Below are positions 56,709 to 64,000 of a DNA stretch of 64,000 bases, in pieces. Numbering within the stretch: the first letter of the stretch is position 1; each line of letters begins with the position of its first letter. The notes under the pieces are model-generated. The model searched no databases. It saw only the letters and a list, made by a program, of their open reading frames with translations, and had not been told where the DNA came from. Position numbers and translations under genes: made by a program. Origin of the DNA: Streptomyces ureilyticus. Lineage in GTDB: Bacteria; Actinomycetota; Actinomycetes; Streptomycetales; Streptomycetaceae. The stretch covers positions 44,460 through 108,459 of the forward strand of contig NZ_JAAKZX010000008.1 in assembly GCF_011045025.1 (NCBI RefSeq), written 5' to 3'.

Positions 56709-58553
56709 ATGGACTCTCAGACTTCGGATTCTCAGAACTCCCAGGCATCTCAGTCACCCCATACGTTCCAGGTCGACCTGCGCGGACTTGTGGACCTGCT
56801 CTCCCACCATCTCTACTCCAGTCCCAAGGTCTACCTCCGCGAGTTGCTGCAGAACGCAGTGGACGCGATCACCGCCCGCCGCGCCGAGCAGCCAGACGCG
56901 CCCGCCCGGGTGCGCCTGTTCGCGGAGGACGGCGCGCTGCGCGTGGAGGACTCCGGGATCGGGCTCACCGAGGCGGACGTGCACAACCTCCTCGCGACAA
57001 TCGGCCGAAGCTCCAAGCGGGACGAGGGTCTTGAGTCGGCGCGCTCCGACTTCCTCGGGCAGTTCGGGATCGGCCTGCTGGCCTGTTTCGTGGTCGCCGA
57101 GCGCATCCGGGTGGTCAGCCGCAGCGCGCGTACGCCCGACGCGCCGCCCGTGGAGTGGACGGCGACGGACGACGGCTCGTACCGGGTCCGTACGCTGCCG
57201 AATGAGGCCCGTACCGAGCCGGGCACGACCGTGCATCTGGTGGCCCGCCCGGGCGCCGCCGAGTGGCTCTCCGGGGAGCGTGTGCTGGCGCTGGCCCGGG
57301 ACTTCGGATCGCTGCTGCCGTACGACGTACGGGTGGGCGACGAGGCCGTGACCGACCTTCCGGCGCCCTGGGACCGCTCGTACCCGTCTCCCGCCACCCG
57401 AAGGGTGGCCCTGGCGCGGCACTGCCACGACTTGTTCGGCTTCACACCGCTGGACTCCATCGAGCTGAACGTGCCGCTCGCCGGGATCCGCGGCGTGGCG
57501 TACGTCCTGCCGTCCGCGGTCAGCCCCTCCCAACGCGCCGGTCATCGTGTGCACCTGAAGGGCATGCTGCTCACCGAGCGGGCCGAACGGCTGCTGCCCG
57601 ACTGGGCGTTCTTCGTGCGCTGTGTCCTCGACACGGACAGTCTGCGGCCCACCGCGTCCCGGGAGGCGCTGTACGAGGACGAGACCCTGGCGGCCGTACG
57701 GGAGGCGCTGGGCGAGCGGATACGGTCCTGGCTGACCGGGCTCGCCGCGGGCGATCCGGAGCGGCTTGCGGCCTTCCTGTCGGTGCACCACCTGGGCGTG
57801 AAGTCCCTTGCGCGGCACGACAAGGAGATGCTGCGCACGATGCTGCCGTGGCTGCCCTTCGAGACGAGCGACGGGCGGCTGTCCCTGGAGGAGTTCGCGT
57901 CGCGGCACCCGGTGGTGCACTTCACGCGGACCGTGGAGGAGTTCCGGCAGGTCGCCCCGATCGCCTCAGCACAGGGCGTCGGGGTGATCAACGGCGGCTA
58001 CACGTACGACACTGAGCTCGTCGAGGCGCTGCCCTCGGTGCGCCCGGGGACGGTGGTCGCCGAGCTGGACGCCGACACGGTGACCGCGCACCTGGACGCG
58101 GTCGACCCGGCCGAGGAGCTGGCGCTGTCCGGCTTCCTGGGGGCCGCGCGGGCGAAACTCGACCCCCTGGGGTGCGATGTAGTGCTGCGCGCCTTCCATC
58201 CCCTCTCCGTGCCGGCGCTGCACCTGGACGACCGGTCGGTGCGTCACGAACAGGCGCGCGCGGACGCCGAGGAGCAGGCCGACGACCTGTGGGCGGGCAT
58301 CCTCGGCTCACTGCGCGGCAGCGCCCCACGCGCGCGGCTGGTGCTCAACCACCTGAACCCGCTCATCCGGAAGGTCAGTTCACTCGACGACCCGGAGCTG
58401 ATCGGAACGGCCACGGAGTCCCTCTACGGGCAGGCGCTACTGATGGCGCAGCGACCGCTGCGCCCCGCGGATTCGGCACTCCTGAACCGTGCGTTCATCG
58501 GCCTCCTGGAGTGGGCCACCCACAGCAACTCCCCGGAGGAGGGCGGCCGATGA
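56709..58553 (+). CDS. HSP90-family chaperone-like protein
   Basis: A 614-residue GHKL ATPase. Bergerat motifs: ELLQNAVDAI (about 47), VEDSGIGLT (about 82) and FGIGLLACFVV (about 117). RPTASREAL marks the middle-domain catalytic loop region. The C-terminal dimer domain is shorter than in E. coli HtpG. Stop overlaps the next gene (ATGA), so it acts with the TPR protein. Confidence 0.92.
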   Translation: MDSQTSDSQNSQASQSPHTFQVDLRGLVDLLSHHLYSSPKVYLRELLQNAVDAITARRAEQPDAPARVRLFAEDGALRVEDSGIGLTEADVHNLLATIGRSSKRDEGLESARSDFLGQFGIGLLACFVVAERIRVVSRSARTPDAPPVEWTATDDGSYRVRTLPNEARTEPGTTVHLVARPGAAEWLSGERVLALARDFGSLLPYDVRVGDEAVTDLPAPWDRSYPSPATRRVALARHCHDLFGFTPLDSIELNVPLAGIRGVAYVLPSAVSPSQRAGHRVHLKGMLLTERAERLLPDWAFFVRCVLDTDSLRPTASREALYEDETLAAVREALGERIRSWLTGLAAGDPERLAAFLSVHHLGVKSLARHDKEMLRTMLPWLPFETSDGRLSLEEFASRHPVVHFTRTVEEFRQVAPIASAQGVGVINGGYTYDTELVEALPSVRPGTVVAELDADTVTAHLDAVDPAEELALSGFLGAARAKLDPLGCDVVLRAFHPLSVPALHLDDRSVRHEQARADAEEQADDLWAGILGSLRGSAPRARLVLNHLNPLIRKVSSLDDPELIGTATESLYGQALLMAQRPLRPADSALLNRAFIGLLEWATHSNSPEEGGR

Positions 58554-61534
58554 GCGCGACCATGGACTTCGAGGCGTTGCGCCGGGCGATGGCCGAGAAC
58601 TACGAGCAGCCGGAGGGCCCCGCCCGCAACGCGCGCGCGGAGCAGCTGCTTTCGGAGGCCGAGAAGCTGAACATCCCGCTCGCCGTGATCGAGGCGCTCG
58701 GGCACCAGCTGAAGGTCTACAACTACAGCTCCGAGAAGGACAAGATGTTCGTCCCCTTCGCGCGGCTGCTGCGCATGTGGGACGAACGGCCCGAGGACTT
58801 CGACGAGTACGAGGTCCACTCGCTGCACTGGGTCTTCAAGTGGATGTCGGCCGGCATGCTGAGCCAGCCGCACATACCGCTCGGCTCCATCGAGAAGTGG
58901 CTCGGCGAGATGGAGCACCGTTATCGCCTCGCCGGGCACTCCGAACGGGCCGTGCGCAGCGCCGAGTGCAGCGTGGCCACGCATGTCGGGGACATGGCGC
59001 GTGCCGAGCGGGCGTACGCGGCGTGGCTGGCCGCCGACCGGGACAGCATGGCCGACTGCCACGCCTGTGAGCTGCACGGCCAGGGCTGGTGGCAGGCACA
59101 GCGGGGCGAAGACGCCCGTGCGCTGGAGCTGTGGTGGCCGGTCCTGGAGGGCGAGTACACCTGTGCCCACGAGCCGCACACGGCGCTGGCGTCCTCCCTG
59201 CTCCCGCTGCTGCGCCTTGGCCGCCTCGACGAGGCACGGGCCCACCATCTGCGCGGCTTCCGGCTGGTGCGGCCCATGGAGAGCATGCGGAGCGCGTACG
59301 CCGACCATGTGGAGTTCTGCGCGCTCACCGGCAACGAAGCGCGCGGCCTGGAGCTGCTGGCGGAGCGTCCGGCGTACTTCACGGACTCCGGGGAGCCGCG
59401 CAGCAAGCTCGACTTCATGTCCGTGGTGGCCCTTTTGATGGACCGCGTGACCGAACTCGGCAGGGGCGACCAGCCGGTGCCCGGCCCGGCAGGCCGTACG
59501 TGGACCGCACGCGAACTCGCCGCCCACGCGCGCGGGGAGGCACTTTCGCTGGCGGCCCGCTTCGACGAGCGCAACGGCACGCCGTACGTCGGCACCCTCG
59601 CCCGGGAGCGCATGAGCCGGCAGCCGCTGGTGGACCGGCTGCCTCTGGGCATACGGGCCCGGACCGTGACGGCTCCTGTGAGGCCCACATCCGCCCCGAG
59701 TGCCACGGACGCCGCCGCAGCCGCATCCTCCGAGGCGGACCTGTCCGCACTGCTCGCCGAGGCCCGTCGGCTCTCGGCCTCGCTGCACCCGCAGTCCGTC
59801 GCGGCGTGGGACGCGGTCGCCGAGGCGGCCGGTGACGAGGAGCTGGCACCCCGGGACCGCGCGGAGATGACCGACCACCAGGCGATGGGCCTCGGTCCCG
59901 AAGGCGCGGAACTGTTCGCGCGCGCCGCCGAGTTGTACTCCGAGGCGGGCGACCCGGGTGAGGCCCTGGCGGCACGCGCGCGTGGAGCGTACGTACTGGC
60001 CCTCTCCGGCCGTACCGAGGAGGCGCGGGCCGCGGTCTCGGAGCCGTACGAGCGGGTGCTCGCCCTGCTCGCGGACGGCGGGACCGGCGTTCAGCAGGCG
60101 GCGTCCGTGCTGGTGGGGCGGGCCCGGATCCTGATGCAGCGGGTGCAGGAGGCAGCGGAGGAGGGCGAGAACGGCCTCTCCGGCGACGAGGGAGCCGAGG
60201 CAGACGAGGCGTTCGCCGCCGCGGAGTCCGCTGTGCGGGAGCTGCTGGCCCTCGCCGAGACGCACACCGTGGACGACCTCCTGGTCGCTTCACGCGCCGC
60301 GGAGGCGCACGCCATGCTCGGGGAGCTCGCGGCGCACGCCGGGGACGTGGAGAGGGCCACAGAGCTGCTCACGCGGGCCTCGGAGGCGTTCGTGGCGGCC
60401 GGGTTGCCGTGGTTCGCGGTGGAGTACGAGGCCCGGCTCACCGGCATGGCACGCCACCTGGGCGACGCCGAGGCGGCGGAGCGGGCGGCCCGGGCGGCGC
60501 TGGAGCACGGCGGGCCGTACCTGGAAGCGACGGGCAACGCCCAACTGCACCTCCAGCTGGCCGAAGTCCTCGGCGCCACCGGCCGGTTCGGACCCGCCGC
60601 GGAACACGCCCTTCAGGCGGCGCACTGGGCCGACGAGGGCGGCGAGGGGGCCACGCTCGGCGCCTGGGCGCGGCATCAGCTCGGCGGCTTCCTGGTACGC
60701 CAGGGCCGGTGGGCGGAGGCCGCGGAGGTACTGGAGTCGGCGCTGCCCGAGCTGGCCGCGGAGACGCACGGCGAGGGTGCGCTCGTGCAGACCCGATGGT
60801 GGCTCGGTGACTGCCTCTCCGAGCTCTCAGAGCACCGCGAGGCCGCCGAGCACTGGCTCCAGGCCGCCGAGATCGCCCGGCACTGGCCCGAGCAGCGCGA
60901 CCACGCCATGCTCGCGCACCTCGCCGCGGAAGCCCTGGGGAACGCCGGGCTGCCCGACCAGGCGGAGCGCGCCTACGAGCGTGCCGGTGACCTGTGGCGG
61001 TCCCTCGGCAACGTCCACGGGCTGGTCCGCTCCCTACGGGCGCGCGCATGGATCGCGGCACGCGAGGAGGGCTCCGGGCTCGACGCGGCACGGGAGTTGA
61101 TGACGGAAGCCGTCCAAGGGTGCGAGGCGGCCGTACCGGAGGACGACGCCGCCCGTGACCGGCTCGCCGCCGAACTCGCCGATACACACCGCCAGTTCGG
61201 CGACCTGATCGCCCGGTCCGTGACCGGCGACGCCGAAGACGAGTTGATCAACGCCGTGTTCGAGGAGTCCCTCGCCCACCTCACGCGGGCCATCACGGGC
61301 TTCGCCTCCTTGGGCGAAGCGGGCCTCCACAGCCGTACGGGCGCCGAACTCGCCGCCGGCTGGCTGGAGGCCGACCTCGAGCGCCCCGAAGCGGCGGCGG
61401 CACGCGCGCGCGTAGTTCTCGCGGCGTACAAGGAGAGCGACGCCACCGCCGATGCCGACGAAACGGTGGCGTCCCGACGGGCGGAGGCGGAGCACCTGCT
61501 GCGCATGACGGGAACGGAGACCCAGGAGCCGTAG
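58550..61534 (+). CDS. Large TPR-repeat protein paired with HSP90-like protein
   Basis: A 994-residue all-helical protein with multiple tetratricopeptide-like repeats, Ala/Glu/Leu-rich throughout (for instance AAEHALQAAHWADEGGEGA and EHWLQAAEIARHWPEQRDH). No enzyme motif. ATG 58550 overlaps the HSP90 stop, implying coupling and perhaps a chaperone partner or client adaptor. Function unknown. Confidence 0.83.
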   Translation: MSATMDFEALRRAMAENYEQPEGPARNARAEQLLSEAEKLNIPLAVIEALGHQLKVYNYSSEKDKMFVPFARLLRMWDERPEDFDEYEVHSLHWVFKWMSAGMLSQPHIPLGSIEKWLGEMEHRYRLAGHSERAVRSAECSVATHVGDMARAERAYAAWLAADRDSMADCHACELHGQGWWQAQRGEDARALELWWPVLEGEYTCAHEPHTALASSLLPLLRLGRLDEARAHHLRGFRLVRPMESMRSAYADHVEFCALTGNEARGLELLAERPAYFTDSGEPRSKLDFMSVVALLMDRVTELGRGDQPVPGPAGRTWTARELAAHARGEALSLAARFDERNGTPYVGTLARERMSRQPLVDRLPLGIRARTVTAPVRPTSAPSATDAAAAASSEADLSALLAEARRLSASLHPQSVAAWDAVAEAAGDEELAPRDRAEMTDHQAMGLGPEGAELFARAAELYSEAGDPGEALAARARGAYVLALSGRTEEARAAVSEPYERVLALLADGGTGVQQAASVLVGRARILMQRVQEAAEEGENGLSGDEGAEADEAFAAAESAVRELLALAETHTVDDLLVASRAAEAHAMLGELAAHAGDVERATELLTRASEAFVAAGLPWFAVEYEARLTGMARHLGDAEAAERAARAALEHGGPYLEATGNAQLHLQLAEVLGATGRFGPAAEHALQAAHWADEGGEGATLGAWARHQLGGFLVRQGRWAEAAEVLESALPELAAETHGEGALVQTRWWLGDCLSELSEHREAAEHWLQAAEIARHWPEQRDHAMLAHLAAEALGNAGLPDQAERAYERAGDLWRSLGNVHGLVRSLRARAWIAAREEGSGLDAARELMTEAVQGCEAAVPEDDAARDRLAAELADTHRQFGDLIARSVTGDAEDELINAVFEESLAHLTRAITGFASLGEAGLHSRTGAELAAGWLEADLERPEAAAARARVVLAAYKESDATADADETVASRRAEAEHLLRMTGTETQEP

Positions 61535-61580
61535 AACGGGCGGCTTGCCCGTACCCACGCCCGTCGGTTTCGGTTTCGGG
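61535..61580. terminator. Short hairpin between convergent TPR and DAK2 genes
   Basis: ACGGGC (61536-61541) pairs with GCCCGT (about 61547-61552) over a GGCTT loop in the 46-bp convergent gap. Weak but well placed. Confidence 0.4.
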
Positions 61581-63353
61581 CTACTCCACCCCGATCAGCA
61601 GCAGCGCACCCTGTCGACCGCCCCGGTACACCACCGTGTCGACGGCCAGGTAGGACTCGCGTACCCGGGCTTCCAGGTGGGCCGCGATCGTGTCGGGAGC
61701 CTCTTCGCCCAGGACCAGGGTGACCATCTCGCCGCCCGCCGAGAGCATGCGGTCGAGGACGGTTTCGGCGGTGGCCGTGATGTCGGAGCCGATCACCGCG
61801 ACGTCGCCCTCGATGAGGCCCAGGATGTCCCCGGCCTGGCAGATGCCGGCCATGGTCCAGGACTCCCGTTCCGCGACGGCGAGTTCGGCGTAGCGGGTCG
61901 CCCCGGCCGCCGAGGTCATCGAGACGACGTCCTCGTCGAAGCGCCGCTCCGGCTCGTGCACGGCGAGCGCCGCGATCCCCTGCACCGCGGAACGCGTGGG
62001 GATGAGGGCGACCCGGACTCCGTCGGCGCGGACCTGCTCGGCCGCCGCGGCAGCCGTGTGCCGCAGCTCGGCGTCATTGGGCAACAGCACCACTTCGCGC
62101 GCGTGGGCCCGCCGTATCGCCTCGACGAGCTCTCCGCTCGCGGGCGGCTCCTCCGGGCGCGCGAGAACGGTGGTCGCGCCGGCTTCGGTGTACAGCCCGG
62201 CCAGCCCCTCTCCGGGGACCACGGCCACGACCGCGCGCTGCACCCGCTCACGCACCGGTCGCCCGGCGGCGCCCGCCATATGCGCGTCCCCGGCCCCGAA
62301 GTGCGTGATCCGGATCCGGTACGGCCGCCCGGCCTCGACGCCCGCTTCCACGGCCGCGCCCGCGTCGTCGACGTGCACGTGGACGTTCCACAGTCCGTCA
62401 CCGCCGACCACGACGAGCGAGTCGCCCAGGGTGTCGAGCCGCTCCCGCAGCCGGTCCACGGCGGCGTCCTCCGCCTCCAGGAGGTAGATCACCTCGAACG
62501 CGGGCCCACCCTCCTCCAGGGCCGGGTCCGGGTCCGCGCACTCCCCCACGTCGCCCAGCGGCTCCACGACAGCGGCCTCCACGCGCGCGTGCCCCATGAG
62601 AACCGGCACCGCCCCCGCGACGCCGGGTGCCTCCCCCGTGAACGTCTCGACCAGCGCCGCCAGTACGGCCACGAGCCCGCGCCCACCCGCGTCCACCACT
62701 CCGGCCCGCTTGAGGGCCCCCAACTGCCCCGGAGTCGCCGCCAGAGCGGCCCGCGCACCCTCGTACGCCGCCCGCGCCACCGCCCCGCAGTCGCCCTCGG
62801 CCCCGGAGGCCGCGTCGGCGGCGGCCGAGGCGACCGTGAGCACCGTGCCCTCGACGGGATGCGCGACGGCCTGCCGTGCCGAGTCGGCCGCCTGCCTGAG
62901 GGCGAGCCGCAGCCCCTGGCCGTCGGCGTGGGCGGTCTCGCTGTCGGCGGAGAGCACCTGGGCCATGCCCCGCAGCAGCTGCGCGAGGATCGTCCCGGAG
63001 TTCCCCCGGGCCCCGATGAGCGCGCCGTGCGCCATCGCCCGTACCGCGTCGGCGAGCGTCGGCCGCCCAGCCGCCCCTTCGCCGGAGGCACCGGAAGCAC
63101 CAGAGAGCGCGGAGACGCCGGAGGCACCGCCGGAGACTCCGCTTGAAACGGCGGAGTGCGCCGCGAAGACCGCCTCGACCGCCCCGGCCGCCGACTCCAC
63201 GGTCAGATAAAGATTGGTACCGGTGTCCCCGTCCGCGACCGGATAGACGTTGATCGCGTCGATCTCCTCGCGCGCGCGGCCGAGTGCCTCGAGCGCGAGT
63301 CCGCACCAGGCGCGCACCGCGAGAGCGTCCAAGTTCTGCGGCACCTGCGGCAC
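61581..63353 (-). CDS. DAK2/YloV-type fatty acid kinase-like protein
   Basis: A 590-residue protein. The DAK2/DhaL domain (INVYPVADGDTGTNLYLT near 26, ARGNSGTILAQLLRG near 120) is followed by a central domain with HVHVDD and a C-terminal DegV-like part. It is the YloV/FakA architecture that phosphorylates fatty acids. A Ser/Gly/Ala-rich insertion (about 58-92) is unusual. GTG 63353 follows AAGGAGG. Confidence 0.85.
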   Translation of the reverse strand: MPQVPQNLDALAVRAWCGLALEALGRAREEIDAINVYPVADGDTGTNLYLTVESAAGAVEAVFAAHSAVSSGVSGGASGVSALSGASGASGEGAAGRPTLADAVRAMAHGALIGARGNSGTILAQLLRGMAQVLSADSETAHADGQGLRLALRQAADSARQAVAHPVEGTVLTVASAAADAASGAEGDCGAVARAAYEGARAALAATPGQLGALKRAGVVDAGGRGLVAVLAALVETFTGEAPGVAGAVPVLMGHARVEAAVVEPLGDVGECADPDPALEEGGPAFEVIYLLEAEDAAVDRLRERLDTLGDSLVVVGGDGLWNVHVHVDDAGAAVEAGVEAGRPYRIRITHFGAGDAHMAGAAGRPVRERVQRAVVAVVPGEGLAGLYTEAGATTVLARPEEPPASGELVEAIRRAHAREVVLLPNDAELRHTAAAAAEQVRADGVRVALIPTRSAVQGIAALAVHEPERRFDEDVVSMTSAAGATRYAELAVAERESWTMAGICQAGDILGLIEGDVAVIGSDITATAETVLDRMLSAGGEMVTLVLGEEAPDTIAAHLEARVRESYLAVDTVVYRGGRQGALLLIGVE

Positions 63354-63605
63354 CTGCGCCTCCTTGAGCAGCGAACGTGGGACGCAGCGTAGACCCAGGT
63401 CAGGTTTCCGCGGGAAGTGGGCCGGGGCAGGCCCCGGGCCGACCATGGTAGTTTCGTTGCACGGACGCAGTCGTTGTATGCTGCTCCGGTTGCCCGATCC
63501 GATCGGGCCTTCCCCTGGCACCGCCACTCAGATCCTGGATTCCTAGATCTTGTCCCGGCATGCCGGGATCAACCGTAAGAGCATCTGAAGTCTTTGGAGT
63601 GACCC

Positions 63606-63791
63606 GTGGCTGCCAACTGCGACGTCTGCGGCAAGGGGCCGGGCTTCGGCAACAACATCTCGCACTCACACCGCCGTACGTCCCGTCGCTGGAACCCGAA
63701 CATCCAGCGCGTCCGTACCGTGGTGGGCGGGACGCCGAAGCGCGTGAACGCTTGCACCTCGTGCATCAAGGCCGGCAAGGTCTCGCGCTGA
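63606..63791 (+). CDS. rpmB: Ribosomal protein L28
   Basis: A 61-residue protein with the zinc Cys pairs CDVCG and CTSCI and the [15 protein letters not shown] core. GTG 63606 with GGAGTG just upstream. It diverges from the DAK2-type gene. Confidence 0.98.
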   Translation: MAANCDVCGKGPGFGNNISHSHRRTSRRWNPNIQRVRTVVGGTPKRVNACTSCIKAGKVSR

Positions 63792-63830
63792 CGCTCTGCT
63801 AGCGCGCGGCCACTGCTGGTTCGCTGCATG

Positions 63831-63861
63831 GCCGGTCCACCGGAAGGTGGGCCGGCTTTTT
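63831..63861 (+). terminator. rpmB intrinsic terminator
   Basis: GCCGGTCCACC (63831-63841), loop GGAA, GGTGGGCCGGC (63846-63856) with one G-T wobble, followed by TTTTT. Strong hairpin 40 bp after rpmB. Confidence 0.92.
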
Positions 63862-63881
63862 GCTGCGCGCTCCGGGCAGAC

Positions 63882-63971
63882 GCGTAAACGCTTACGCCAA
63901 GCACGGCTGCATCGCCCCCACCTAAGCGTTCGCGTAAACGCTTGCGCAAGCGTTTACGCGAACGCTTACGC
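63882..63971. repeat. Palindromic repeat cluster with a perfect 46-bp palindrome
   Basis: Bases 63924-63946 (TAAGCGTTCGCGTAAACGCTTGC) are exactly inverted at 63947-63969 with no loop. A shorter related palindrome, GCGTAAACGCTTACGC, lies just before (about 63882-63898). The repeated unit is GCGTAAACGCTT. Open frames over it are low-complexity Arg-rich and not genes. Confidence 0.9.
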
Positions 63972-64000
63972 GCGCCCCGCTCCCCACCGCCATCCATGAT

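Noticed and set aside
63569..63997. Arg-rich minus-strand open frame over the palindrome
   Set aside because: Its N-terminus is a translation of the repeat and the rest is antisense to rpmB.

Overview
The window is chromosomal DNA from a Streptomyces (or close relative). GC is very high, start codons are often GTG or TTG, stops and starts overlap as ATGA/GTGA, and the gene order matches, from memory, the S. coelicolor block from glnD down to rpmB.

Core left part (1-16780): glnD (partial), glnK and amtB form a nitrogen operon behind a probable GlnR box. nsdA, a prim-pol-like protein gene, ftsY, an LLM-class oxidoreductase, the glucose permease glcP, smc, a 67-residue coiled-coil protein, an acylphosphatase, a CAP-domain surface protein and an HxlR regulator follow. 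The last 147 bp of this part are the displaced 3' end of mutM.

Island (about 16781-48274, 31.5 kb): a foreign segment sits inside mutM near its 3' end. The full-length mutM on the right carries an element-supplied 3' end with different codon use. The island holds an excisionase-like gene and an SDR remnant, then a 20 kb block bracketed by two direct copies of an IS6-family element (both with the same amber stop; the right copy lacks its right end). Between the copies is a probable polyyne gene cluster: fatty acyl-AMP ligase, two desaturases, ACP, third desaturase, hydrolase/thioesterase, rubredoxin and P450, followed by an alpha/beta-hydrolase-fold protein lacking its catalytic residues, a frameshifted O-methyltransferase, a thiolase and a rubredoxin/ferredoxin reductase, all on the minus strand. 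Diverging from it is an acetyl-CoA acetyltransferase that is a candidate self-resistance gene. PucR and HxlR regulators, an MFS exporter and a hotdog thioesterase sit at the left edge; three copies of one palindrome mark the HxlR, exporter and thioesterase promoters. To the right of the IS6 block lies a second, lower-GC cassette of unknown product (DegT aminotransferase, Gfo/Idh/MocA oxidoreductase, TylF-like methyltransferase, glycosyltransferase-like protein, radical SAM enzyme, HAD phosphatase, PrmC-like methyltransferase), then transposase remnants and one intact DDE transposase.

Core right part (48115-64000): mutM, rnc, rpmF, a DUF177 gene, a DivIVA-like coiled-coil gene, coaD, rsmD and recG on the minus strand; an HSP90-type and a TPR gene on plus; a DAK2/YloV-type gene on minus; rpmB on plus. 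recG is interrupted exactly in its Walker A motif by a 338-residue intein that has class 3 splicing residues and a LAGLIDADG endonuclease. A perfect 46-bp palindrome lies after rpmB.
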